This document shows, one piece after another, positions 1 through 7,970 of a DNA stretch of 15,470 nucleotides; positions within the stretch are counted from its first letter, which is position 1, and each line of letters begins with the position of its first letter. The translations under genes and the position numbers were made by a program. The notes under the pieces were generated by a model. It saw only the letters and a list, made by a program, of their open reading frames with translations. It was not told the origin of the DNA and did not search any database. Origin of the DNA: an uncultured Allomuricauda sp. (lineage in GTDB: Bacteria; Bacteroidota; Bacteroidia; Flavobacteriales; Flavobacteriaceae); the NCBI GenBank assembly GCA_937911965.1, contig CALDPL010000451.1:1-15470 (forward strand), given 5' to 3'.

Positions 1-1
1 G

Positions 2-1207
2 GCCAATCATAACCCCATTGCCATATATGCACCTGAAGTCGATAAGACATTTTTTGTATATGGTGGTACTACCAAGGAAGATGAAAAACACCTCCTCATT
101 ATGCTCTCCTATTATGACCATAAGAAAGGAGTAGTTCCTAAGCCGGTTATTGTCTATGATAAATTGGGCGTAGATGATCCCCACGACAATGCTTCTCTCG
201 CAATCGATGATGAAGGCTATATCTGGGTATTTGTTAGTGGCAGAAACGTATCTCGTTTAGGTTCTATCCATAAAAGTCGCAAGCCTTACGAAATTGATGT
301 GTTCGACCAAGTATATGAAGGTGACATGACCTACCCACAACCCGGGTGGGTTTCTGGCAAAGGCTTTATCCATATGTTTACCCGCTACACAAATGGCAGG
401 GAGCTTTACTGGAGCACCAGTAAGGACGGAAATTCCTGGAGCCCTGAGAAGAAACTAGCAAGCATGGGCGGTCAATACCAGCTTTCAGGAATGCACAATG
501 GTAAATTGGTTACCTCTTTTGTCTATCTGAAAGGCGACAATGCCGATACCCGCACCAACCTTTATGTATTGCAAAGTGACAACATGGGGGAGACGTGGAA
601 AACCATGGACGGAACTCCAGTACAAACACCGCTCACCAACATACAAAATGCAGCGATGGTCAAAGACTATGAAACCGAAGGTAAACTGGTTTATATGAAT
701 GACCTGAACTTTGATAAAAATGGCAATCCGGTAATTCTGGCAATCGTGAGCAATCATTTTCAGCCCGGACCAAAAGGGGCACCGCGGGAATGGCAAATTA
801 TCCGTTGGCAAGACGGAGCATGGAATATTACAAAGGTCACAACGTCGACGCATAATTATGATGTTGGGTCCTTATACATCAATGGCGACCATTGGGAAAT
901 TATAGGGCCAACGGAAGCGGGGCCGCAAGTGCACGGTACCGGCGGTGAAGTAGCCATGTGGGTAAGTAAGAACAATGGCAAGGACTGGAAAAAGAAACGG
1001 AAGCTAACCAAAAACAGTCCGCGGAACCATTCTTACGTGCGCAGACCGTTAAAAGCGCATCCTGCCTTTTATGCTTTCTGGGCAGATGGGCATGCGGATG
1101 AATTTTCGAAGTCAAAACTGTATTTCACCAATAAAAAAGGAAATAAGGTTTGGAAACTGCCGTATAAAATGGATGGAGATTTTGTAAAACCAAAACGTTT
1201 AAAATAA
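2..1207 (+). CDS. BNR_4 family beta-propeller protein, 5'-truncated (candidate lyase or glycosidase)
   Basis: The frame is open from base 2 with no start in view, so the N-terminus, including any signal peptide, lies outside the window; 401 residues are visible. It reads as a BNR_4-type seven-bladed propeller. A first-blade motif AN-H-NP is at bases 2-16, DDPHDN at visible residues 58-63, and three Asp-box-like turns follow: SKDGNSW (140-146), SDNMGETW (192-199) and SKNNGKDW (322-329). This superfamily contains ulvan lyases (PL24, PL25), a rhamnose-glucuronate lyase (PL27) and the GH145 rhamnosidase-like group, so a role in cutting a uronic-acid glycan outside the cytoplasm is likely. Family and substrate cannot be fixed by eye. 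It is the first visible gene of the plus-strand cluster, 49 bases before the heparinase-type gene. G+C is low, like its neighbours to about 5800. I am confident of the fold and unsure of the activity. Confidence 0.85.
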   Translation, partial: ANHNPIAIYAPEVDKTFFVYGGTTKEDEKHLLIMLSYYDHKKGVVPKPVIVYDKLGVDDPHDNASLAIDDEGYIWVFVSGRNVSRLGSIHKSRKPYEIDVFDQVYEGDMTYPQPGWVSGKGFIHMFTRYTNGRELYWSTSKDGNSWSPEKKLASMGGQYQLSGMHNGKLVTSFVYLKGDNADTRTNLYVLQSDNMGETWKTMDGTPVQTPLTNIQNAAMVKDYETEGKLVYMNDLNFDKNGNPVILAIVSNHFQPGPKGAPREWQIIRWQDGAWNITKVTTSTHNYDVGSLYINGDHWEIIGPTEAGPQVHGTGGEVAMWVSKNNGKDWKKKRKLTKNSPRNHSYVRRPLKAHPAFYAFWADGHADEFSKSKLYFTNKKGNKVWKLPYKMDGDFVKPKRLK

Positions 1208-1256
1208 GTGATCAGCTATTGGTTTTTTGTACTTATAAAATGAAAGGTAATTTGGC

Positions 1257-3209
1257 ATGAAAAAGCTACTGTTTCTACTTGTATTTTCTTTATTGGGTCT
1301 GTCTGCATCTGCTCAGCAGCAACAGTTGCTTAGTGGTACATACACCAATGAGGTATTACAGACAAAGCTGATTCCTCACAAAAAATGGAAGCCGTTTCCT
1401 GAAGTGGGGGATAGGGCAGCCTGGTCTAAAGCCGATCAGGAAATAATGCAGCAGTATTTAAAAGACGCGGAGTCCTTTATAGATTACGAATGGCCATACA
1501 TCCCGGCTACCAAGTCGCTACTGATTGTGCGGACTGGCGATCGGGACGAATACCAGGAAATAAGTTTTAAAAAGAGAAAGGTTTTAGGAACGCTGTTATT
1601 GGCCGAAATTTATGAAAATAAAGGCCGCTTTATTGATCCAATTATCAACGGCGTCTGGTCTATTTGTGAAGAGTCTTTTTGGGGCGTGCCAGCGCATTTA
1701 CCAGGCTCTCCGGAATATGCAGGGCTGATGAATGTGGCGGAACCATTCGTTGATTTATTTTCGGCTGAAACAGGCACATTTCTGGCATGGGTAGATTATT
1801 TTTTGGGTGAAAAACTGGACGCTGTTTCTCCTCAAATACGAAAAAGAATTTATTATGAGACCAATAAACGCCTGTTTGAGCCGCTCATGAACAAGCATCA
1901 TTTTTGGATGACCCGAGGGGAAGACGGCAGGGGGCCAAATAACTGGAACCCGTGGATATGCTCTAACTGGATAAACACCGCACTTTTACTGGAAAAAGAT
2001 GAGCAGAAGAGAACGGATCTGGTTTTTAGAGCATTACAGGCATTAGATGAATTTTTTGATCCTTACCCGGACGATGGCGGCTGTGATGAAGGACCAAGTT
2101 ACTGGGGGGCTGCAGCCGCTTCCCTCTTCGACAATATTTCATTGCTGAACCTGGCTACTGACCACGCTTTTGATTATGTATACCAGAACGAAAAGTTTAA
2201 GAATATGGGCAAATACATCTATCGCGCCCAGATCAGTCCCGCCTACTTTCTAAACTTTGCAGATGCTGATCCACAGCCAAAGATGTCTGCAGAAATGATT
2301 TACCGATACGGAAAGGCGATCAATGATCCCGAAATGATGGCGTTCGGCGCTTATTATCACGAACCTGAAAAGCAACAGAACGTACGACGTCACTATTTTC
2401 GAAATCTGTTTGCCCTCTTTATGCAGGGCGAAATTGAGGAAACAAAAGGGGAACTACCCTTGCCTAAAGATGTTTGGCTCCCTGATTTGCAGGTAATGGC
2501 TGCCAGAGATAAAGCAGGGACTACTAAAGGACTATATGTGGCATCAAAAGGGGGGCACAACGATGAAAGCCACAACCATAATGACATTGGGAATTTTGTA
2601 GTGTATTTCGATGGACATCCATTGCTAATTGATGTGGGCAGGGGGACTTATACCCACAAAACATTTAGTGATAAGCGTTATGATATTTGGTATAACCGCT
2701 CAGATTTTCACAATGCACCCACTGTAAATGGGGTTACACAGTCGCCCGGGGTTCAGTACAAGGCGTCGGCCGTGACCTACAAGCATGGCAAGTCCTTTGC
2801 TGAGTTCTCGCTGGATTTGGCAGATGCCTACCCTCCCGAAGTAGGAATAGAAAAATGGCAGCGTACCGTGCGTTTGAACCGTGGAAAAAATGTACAGATC
2901 GCCGATGAAATCAATCTGAAAACCGCAGACAAATTAACCCAGCACCTGATGACCTGCTATCCGGCTGAAATAAAGAAGCCTGGAGAGTTGCGGGTTTATT
3001 ACAAATCAAATGAAGGCATAGCACGGGATTTTATTATCCAGTACAACGCCAGCCAAATGCAGCCCTCAGTAGAAAAAATAAAGCTTGAAGCCAAAGAAGA
3101 TCAAGGGATAATTGAAAAATGGGGCGACACTATATACCGCATTAACTTTGAGGTAATAGCTCCTAAAAAAGTTGATCAATTTAAATTTATTGTTTTAACA
3201 GAAGGGTAG
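1257..3209 (+). CDS. Heparinase II/III family polysaccharide lyase, secreted
   Basis: This 650-residue protein starts with a Sec signal peptide (MKKLLFLLVF then SASAQ, cleavage near residue 20), so it is periplasmic or exported. An alpha-helical N-terminal toroid runs to about residue 380, followed by a heparinase II/III-like beta-sandwich. Likely active-site elements are NNWNPW (228-233), DEGPSYW (277-283, Tyr282) and SHNHND (438-443). In this fold an Asn/His, a Tyr and a His carry out beta-elimination next to a uronic acid. Heparinase-fold lyases are spread over several PL families (for example PL12, PL15, PL17, PL21, PL33) and I cannot assign one. Beta-elimination would leave a 4,5-unsaturated uronate, which suits the GH88 gene downstream. 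The length is normal for a full-length two-domain lyase, and the gene shows no frameshift. The substrate is inferred only from neighbouring glucuronate genes. Confidence 0.9.
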   Translation: MKKLLFLLVFSLLGLSASAQQQQLLSGTYTNEVLQTKLIPHKKWKPFPEVGDRAAWSKADQEIMQQYLKDAESFIDYEWPYIPATKSLLIVRTGDRDEYQEISFKKRKVLGTLLLAEIYENKGRFIDPIINGVWSICEESFWGVPAHLPGSPEYAGLMNVAEPFVDLFSAETGTFLAWVDYFLGEKLDAVSPQIRKRIYYETNKRLFEPLMNKHHFWMTRGEDGRGPNNWNPWICSNWINTALLLEKDEQKRTDLVFRALQALDEFFDPYPDDGGCDEGPSYWGAAAASLFDNISLLNLATDHAFDYVYQNEKFKNMGKYIYRAQISPAYFLNFADADPQPKMSAEMIYRYGKAINDPEMMAFGAYYHEPEKQQNVRRHYFRNLFALFMQGEIEETKGELPLPKDVWLPDLQVMAARDKAGTTKGLYVASKGGHNDESHNHNDIGNFVVYFDGHPLLIDVGRGTYTHKTFSDKRYDIWYNRSDFHNAPTVNGVTQSPGVQYKASAVTYKHGKSFAEFSLDLADAYPPEVGIEKWQRTVRLNRGKNVQIADEINLKTADKLTQHLMTCYPAEIKKPGELRVYYKSNEGIARDFIIQYNASQMQPSVEKIKLEAKEDQGIIEKWGDTIYRINFEVIAPKKVDQFKFIVLTEG

Positions 3210-3270
3210 TATAAAATGAAAAGGAGAGTTGTGGCTATTCCATCCCGATATTTCATCTGACCATTAAAAA

Positions 3271-4719
3271 ATGAAAAATACCAATCATCGGGTGAAAAAT
3301 ATTTTTGTATTTAATGTTCTCATTGTTTTAGGAGCAGTGGTGGCTTTGTTTTCCTTTATAAAAAGCGAAGGTGCTAAATTGCCTTTGCTTCAAGTGAGCC
3401 AAAGTGGACGTTATCTGGTCACTGAGCATGATGAGCCTTTCTTTTGGTTGGGTGATACCGCCTGGGAGCTTTTTGCCGGACTGAATGAGGAGGAAGCGAC
3501 CAAATATCTTAAAGACCGCGAAAATAAAAATGCTTATGGATTTTCTCCTTTTATAGAGGACGATTTTTCAAAACCCAATGAATCTTACTGGGCACATGCT
3601 GATTTTATCGTTGGAAAAGCGGAAGAACTCGGTTTGTATATGGCTTTGCTTCCGGCATGGGCAGTAAATTATACAGAGCTCACCTATATTGAAGCAAAGC
3701 CTGATTACGACTATCCGATGAGTTATGATTCCACCTTGGCTTACAATTATGGTCGTTTTCTTGGAAATCGCTATAAAGAGCACAAAAATATAATCTGGTG
3801 GTTGGGGGGAGACGTTTGGGGAAAGAAGCATGCCATTTATGACAATCTCGCAAATGGACTTACAGAGACCTATGCCGATGGCGATCCTGATAAAATACTG
3901 ATCAGTTTTCATCCGCAGGGAGGGACCAATCGACCTCCCGCTACGTCAAGCAGTGAATTCTATCACAACAAAGACTGGCTTGATTTTAACATGATCCAAT
4001 CCGGTCATCGCTTAGGGAATAAAAATTATGAACGGATAGCAGAGGATTATCAACAAATGCCGGTAAAGCCGACATTTGAATCAGAGCCCGGTTACGAGCA
4101 GCATCCCATCCTGCACGATTTTAAAAATGGAGTATTTAATGCCTGGAATGTGAGAAGAAGGGGCTACTGGTCCATATTGGCAGGCGGCTTTGGTTTTTCT
4201 TACGGTGCAAATGGTATTTGGCAAATGGACAAGCCTGGCAGGATCAAGGAATCACATCACAATGGCTACTGGTACGACGCGCTCAATTATGAGGGTGGAG
4301 TTCAAATGCAGTTTTTAAAAAATCTTTTTGTTTCAAGACCGTTTTTATCTCCGGAACGTATTCCCGATCAAAGCCTGATCCTCTCCGAAGCAGGTGAGGT
4401 AGATGACCGTATTCAGGTAGCAAGAGCAGAGGATTTTTCTTATATAATGGCCTATAGCACCAACGGATCAGCTTTCGAACTGGATCTCTCGGGATTTGGT
4501 GATAAGAATTTGAATTTTTGGTGGTATAATCCAAAAGATGGGAATTTATACAACGAGCAAAATATAATTACTTCCAGCCCTTTTAAAAAGATAAAGGGTA
4601 AAAATAAAGCGAAGTTTGATCCTCCGGGCGACCCTAAACCCGGTAACGACTGGATCCTGGTAATAGACGATGCTCAAAAGCGTTATATGCCTCCCGGGAT
4701 TGGTCAGGGATGGAATTAA
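3271..4719 (+). CDS. DUF4038 / GH140-like (apiosidase-like) protein with probable internal deletion
   Basis: The protein has 482 residues. A hydrophobic segment at 11-30 is a signal peptide or anchor. A DUF4038 TIM-barrel follows (about 38-370), then a C-terminal domain resembling the putative collagen-binding domain usually fused to it (about 385-465). Visible family motifs are FFWLGDTAWELF (57-68), IIWWLGGD (174-181), FESEPGYE (269-276) and IWQMDKPGR (316-324). Asp181 and Glu270/Glu272 are the likely catalytic acids by analogy with GH140, whose characterised member cuts beta-apiosyl linkages of pectic rhamnogalacturonan II. Oddity: between KDRENK (81-86) and NAYG (87-90) about 19 residues I expect in the family (the GFxVIQA strand and following ELDGL stretch) are missing, with the frame kept. 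That may damage the barrel core. It lies 34 bases upstream of the nucleoside-hydrolase gene. Family is certain; activity is not. Confidence 0.9.
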   Translation: MKNTNHRVKNIFVFNVLIVLGAVVALFSFIKSEGAKLPLLQVSQSGRYLVTEHDEPFFWLGDTAWELFAGLNEEEATKYLKDRENKNAYGFSPFIEDDFSKPNESYWAHADFIVGKAEELGLYMALLPAWAVNYTELTYIEAKPDYDYPMSYDSTLAYNYGRFLGNRYKEHKNIIWWLGGDVWGKKHAIYDNLANGLTETYADGDPDKILISFHPQGGTNRPPATSSSEFYHNKDWLDFNMIQSGHRLGNKNYERIAEDYQQMPVKPTFESEPGYEQHPILHDFKNGVFNAWNVRRRGYWSILAGGFGFSYGANGIWQMDKPGRIKESHHNGYWYDALNYEGGVQMQFLKNLFVSRPFLSPERIPDQSLILSEAGEVDDRIQVARAEDFSYIMAYSTNGSAFELDLSGFGDKNLNFWWYNPKDGNLYNEQNIITSSPFKKIKGKNKAKFDPPGDPKPGNDWILVIDDAQKRYMPPGIGQGWN

Positions 4720-4753
4720 TAAAAAAAAGAACAAAGTAAACAAAGTTATTGAT

Positions 4754-5764
4754 ATGAATAAAATAATGAATGTACTGATATTGCCATTATTAATGCTAGG
4801 TTTTGCATGTGCAGAGCCTCTCAAGGTTATTCTTGACACGGATATGGACTCTGATATTGATGATGTGGCAGCAATGGGCTTGTTGCACCATTTTGCAGAT
4901 CTTGGTGAAGTAGAAATCTTAGCCACAGTTTCCTGCTCTTCAGATAAAAGGTCGATAGAGGTTGTCGATGCCATTAACACTTACTTTAACCGGCCGGATA
5001 TTCCTGTGGCAGTACCAAAAGAAGATGCCCCCAAACATGCCTGGGTGCTCAGAACAGATTTGCTTTCTAAAGAATTTCCACATGATGCAAACGCTGGCAA
5101 TAGTCCGTCAGCCGTAAAAACCTACAGAGAAGTATTGGCCAATCAACCAGATAATAGTGTGGTGATCATTTCCCTTGGCTACCTGAACAATCTTAAAGAC
5201 CTGTTGCTTTCTGAAGGGGATGAATTTAGCCCTTTATCAGGAGCGGAACTGGTAGCAAAAAAGGTATCCAGTTATTATTGCATGGGCGGCAGTTATCCTG
5301 CAGATGAGATTCCCAGTGACGTAAAATACGGAAATTTCAGGCCTGATCCTGTTTCAACTGCTTACGTGAATGATAACTGGCCTACCAGGATGGTATATAC
5401 AGGTGGGGGGCCTTTTGCAAAGGCAATCGAACATGGCAATGCATTAAAAAGTTTACCGGAAGAGAATGTTGTTCGCAGGGCATATGAATTGGCAAAGGGT
5501 GATAGCTCAGAAAACTGGGCCCATCATTCAGCAGATATCCTTACTGTGTGGATGGCGATAAGAGGGACAGGTAATCATTTTCACGAGACCACCTTTGGAT
5601 ATAATGATATGGATGAATATGGCAGAAATACCTGGAAGACAGATCGGGACCAACCAAATCGTAGTTATGTGTCGGATTTACAGGAGGGAGTGAGCTTCGA
5701 AGAAGTAGCTGCGGTGTTTGAATCCTATCTGTCAAAATTAAATGATCCTGTCAAAAATAAATGA
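4754..5764 (+). CDS. Secreted nucleoside-hydrolase-fold protein
   Basis: The frame is open upstream to an ATG at 4670, but that start lies inside the preceding gene. The ATG at 4754 directly begins a signal peptide (MNKIMNVLILPLLMLGFAC), giving 336 residues, and I chose it. Cys19 could be a lipid-modification site, although Gly at -3 is atypical. The inosine/uridine-preferring nucleoside hydrolase fold is shown by DTDMDSDIDD (28-37), the calcium-binding signature, and by the C-terminal HHSADILTVW (257-266), where Asp261 would be the last calcium ligand. YCMGGSYP (175-182) fits the family. Cytosolic relatives hydrolyse the N-glycosidic bond of ribonucleosides. A secreted copy among glycan-degrading enzymes may instead act on another ribofuranoside-like or furanosidic substrate; that is inference. 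G+C is low and similar to the upstream genes, and composition rises just after this gene. Confidence 0.88.
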   Translation: MNKIMNVLILPLLMLGFACAEPLKVILDTDMDSDIDDVAAMGLLHHFADLGEVEILATVSCSSDKRSIEVVDAINTYFNRPDIPVAVPKEDAPKHAWVLRTDLLSKEFPHDANAGNSPSAVKTYREVLANQPDNSVVIISLGYLNNLKDLLLSEGDEFSPLSGAELVAKKVSSYYCMGGSYPADEIPSDVKYGNFRPDPVSTAYVNDNWPTRMVYTGGGPFAKAIEHGNALKSLPEENVVRRAYELAKGDSSENWAHHSADILTVWMAIRGTGNHFHETTFGYNDMDEYGRNTWKTDRDQPNRSYVSDLQEGVSFEEVAAVFESYLSKLNDPVKNK

Positions 5765-5772
5765 TTCGATTT

Positions 5773-5798
5773 TAAGTTTATTTCCTCAACCGGTTAAG
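5773..5798 (+). promoter_or_regulatory. Possible promoter/operator before the GH88 gene
   Basis: The 75-base gap before the GH88 gene holds TAAGTTTA at 5773-5780, one mismatch from the Bacteroidota -7 element TAnnTTTG. An imperfect 14-base palindrome, CTCAACCGGTTAAG, follows at 5785-5798, with a perfect AACCGGTT core. Palindromes with a central CG are typical of LacI-family operators. No clear -33 TTG at proper spacing was found. This is weak evidence for an internal promoter where base composition also changes. Confidence 0.25.
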
Positions 5799-5839
5799 CT
5801 TAATGAGCTATTAATTATAATCAACAAAATTATAAATCC

Positions 5840-7030
5840 ATGAAAATATTAGTGAAGACTATTTCCGTTGTTTTTCTTTTCTTTTTCTTTGCTTGTGAAC
5901 AGGAGAAAGACTCCTCTGTAGCAGAAACTATGGAAGTTGTAGAGCAGCATCTGCTAAATATGACGGCGGCAAACACCGACTCTACCAAATATCCGCGATC
6001 CACACGGCCTGACGGTTCCCTGGCGACGGTTTCTTCTGACGACTGGACCAGTGGGTTTTTCCCGGGTACGCTGTGGTACATGTATGAATATACCAATGAT
6101 AAAAAGTGGGAGAACGAGGCGCGAAAATGGACTGCTGCTTTGGCAAAAGAGCAACACAATACCACTACCCACGATTTAGGCTTCATGCTATACTGCAGCT
6201 TTGGTAACGGCTACCGCCTCACCAAAGATCCTGAATACCGCGACGTGCTTATAGAAGGTGCGAAGTCTCTGGCATCACGGTTTGATGAGAGGACAGGCGC
6301 CATTCGTTCCTGGGACTTTTTCCAGGATGTATGGCAATACCCGGTAATTATTGACAATATGATGAACCTGGAACTGCTCTTTGCGGCAAGCCGCTTTAGC
6401 GGGGACTCCACCTTTTACAAGATTGCCGTGGGCCATGCCAATACCACAATGAAGAACCACTTCAGGGATGATTACAGTACCTTCCATGTGGTTGGTTTTG
6501 ACCCGGAAACCGGGGAAGTACTGGATAAAAACACCCACCAAGGCCATGCGGACGGTTCCGCATGGACCCGCGGACAGGCCTGGGGCCTGTATGGGTATAC
6601 CATGGTCTATCGGGAGACCGGGGACGAATCCTATTTGAAACTGGCCGAGAACATCGCCGGATTCCTTTTGGAACATCCCCGTATGCCGGAGGATATGGTG
6701 CCCTATTGGGATTTTGATGTCCCAAATATCACGGAAGAACCTCGGGACGCCTCCGCGGCGGCCATTATGGCCTCTGTCCTATACGAATTGGGAACCTATA
6801 GTGAACAGGGGGAACGCTATAGGGCTGCGGCCGATAAGATTTTGGTCAAATTGTTCAAGAAATACAGATCCGCGGTGGGCGGTAACCGGGGGTTCATCCT
6901 ACAACACAGTACGGGGCACAAACCCAAGGACAGCGAGGTGGACGTTCCCTTGAACTATGCCGATTATTATTATCTGGAGGCCCTGACCAGGCAGAAACAA
7001 CTCTTGGAAAGCGGCAGTCTTGAACTTTAA
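5840..7030 (+). CDS. Unsaturated glucuronyl hydrolase, GH88, lipoprotein
   Basis: This 396-residue GH88 enzyme hydrates the 4,5-double bond of unsaturated uronic acids left by lyases, releasing a 5-keto-4-deoxyuronate and the rest of the oligosaccharide. A lipoprotein signal ends in FFFFAC with Cys19. The acidic stretch CEQEKD after the cysteine resembles the Bacteroidota lipoprotein surface-export signal, so outer-membrane or surface placement is likely. An (alpha/alpha)6-barrel follows. The family's two catalytic aspartates fit Asp112 in THDLGF (110-115) and Asp172 in IIDNMMNLELL (170-180). HQGHADGSAWTRGQAW (233-248) is a further signature. It follows the lyases and precedes the uronate-catabolism genes. 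G+C rises from about 38% at its start to about 50% over the body and up to 67% near 6541-6600. GH105 is the main alternative, but the motif spacing fits GH88 better. Confidence 0.93.
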   Translation: MKILVKTISVVFLFFFFACEQEKDSSVAETMEVVEQHLLNMTAANTDSTKYPRSTRPDGSLATVSSDDWTSGFFPGTLWYMYEYTNDKKWENEARKWTAALAKEQHNTTTHDLGFMLYCSFGNGYRLTKDPEYRDVLIEGAKSLASRFDERTGAIRSWDFFQDVWQYPVIIDNMMNLELLFAASRFSGDSTFYKIAVGHANTTMKNHFRDDYSTFHVVGFDPETGEVLDKNTHQGHADGSAWTRGQAWGLYGYTMVYRETGDESYLKLAENIAGFLLEHPRMPEDMVPYWDFDVPNITEEPRDASAAAIMASVLYELGTYSEQGERYRAAADKILVKLFKKYRSAVGGNRGFILQHSTGHKPKDSEVDVPLNYADYYYLEALTRQKQLLESGSLEL

Positions 7031-7097
7031 AGCAAATTCTTTTCTATAAACCATTGCGGCCCGAAGCCGGGTCCCGATAAAAATTCATAAAAACTAA

Positions 7098-7946
7098 ATG
7101 GAACCAATTTTCAAAGAGTTGAAGGATAAAGTGGTCGTGGTCACCGGAGGTGGTGGGGTAATCTGCAGTACCTTGGCCGAGGCCTTGGCCAGACAAGGTG
7201 CAAAAATTGCCATATTGGACCTCAATGAGGATGCCGCCAATGCGGTGGCCGAAGGTATTCGGAAAAAAGGGGGGACTACCCAGGGCTTTGGAGCCAACGT
7301 TCTGAACACGGAAAGTCTGCGACAGGCCCATGAGAATGTCAAAAAACAGCTTGGGAGCTGTGATATCCTGATCAACGGCGCCGGGGGCAACCACCCCAAG
7401 GGTACCACCTCGAACAGTTTTTTGATCAAGGAAGATCTCCTGGGTGACGGAGAATTGAAGACTTTCTTCGACCTTGATTACGACAGCGTACAATTCGTCT
7501 TCAACTTGAACTTCTTGGGCACGCTTTTGCCCACCCAAGTCTTCGCCAAGGACATGGTGGGGAGGGAAGGTTGCTCGATTCTCAATATTTCATCGATGAA
7601 CGCCTTTACCCCCTTGACCAAGATTCCGGCCTACAGTGGGGCCAAAGCGGCGGTGAGCAATTTCACCCAATGGTTGGCGGTGCATTTTTCCAAGGTGAAC
7701 ATTCGGGTAAATGCCCTGGCCCCCGGGTTTTTCCTCACCGAACAGAACCGCACCCTCCTGACCCAAGCGGATGGAAGCTTGACCGATAGGGGGAATACGA
7801 TCATCGACCATACCCCCATGGGACGGTTCGGCCTGCCCGAGGACCTTGTGGGCACCACCTTGTGGCTCTGTGGTGAGGGATCAAAATTTGTTACCGGTAT
7901 CGTGATCCCCATAGACGGGGGATTCAGTAGTTTTAGCGGAGTTTAA
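7098..7946 (+). CDS. uxuB: D-fructuronate reductase (D-mannonate oxidoreductase), SDR type
   Basis: This 282-residue short-chain dehydrogenase closely matches what I recall of the Bacillus-type UxuB (YjmF). It reduces D-fructuronate to D-mannonate with NAD(P)H in the cytoplasm. The cofactor loop is TGGGGVIC (16-23), which lacks the last two glycines of classical TGxxxGxG but is usual for this subgroup. NGAGG is at 93-97. Catalytic residues fit Ser165/166, Tyr179 and Lys183 in AYSGAKA. NFLGTLLPTQVFAKDM (138-153) and the PMGRFG...PIDGGFS C-terminus are subgroup hallmarks. Length equals the family norm, longer than KduD (about 250), which argues against 2-keto-3-deoxygluconate 5-dehydrogenase. 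It is unrelated to the larger E. coli UxuB. The uxuA start is 24 bases downstream, so co-transcription is very likely. Confidence 0.93.
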   Translation: MEPIFKELKDKVVVVTGGGGVICSTLAEALARQGAKIAILDLNEDAANAVAEGIRKKGGTTQGFGANVLNTESLRQAHENVKKQLGSCDILINGAGGNHPKGTTSNSFLIKEDLLGDGELKTFFDLDYDSVQFVFNLNFLGTLLPTQVFAKDMVGREGCSILNISSMNAFTPLTKIPAYSGAKAAVSNFTQWLAVHFSKVNIRVNALAPGFFLTEQNRTLLTQADGSLTDRGNTIIDHTPMGRFGLPEDLVGTTLWLCGEGSKFVTGIVIPIDGGFSSFSGV

Positions 7947-7970
7947 TGAATCATTGTTAAATATAGTATT

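Noticed and set aside
3216..3260. Fourteen-codon open frame between the heparinase and DUF4038 genes
   Set aside because: It is too short and has no recognisable leader-peptide or attenuator structure.
4670..4753. Earlier ATG for the nucleoside-hydrolase gene
   Set aside because: It overlaps the DUF4038 coding region by 50 bases and would bury the signal peptide behind 28 charged residues.
1..7030. Calling the cluster an ulvan PUL
   Set aside because: The BNR_4 and GH88 genes would fit, but no sulfatase, rhamnosidase or rhamnose-catabolism gene is visible, so the substrate is left open.
7098..7946. Reading the SDR gene as kduD
   Set aside because: It is about 30 residues longer than KduD and carries the NFLGTLLPTQVFAKDM block of the Bacillus-type fructuronate reductase.
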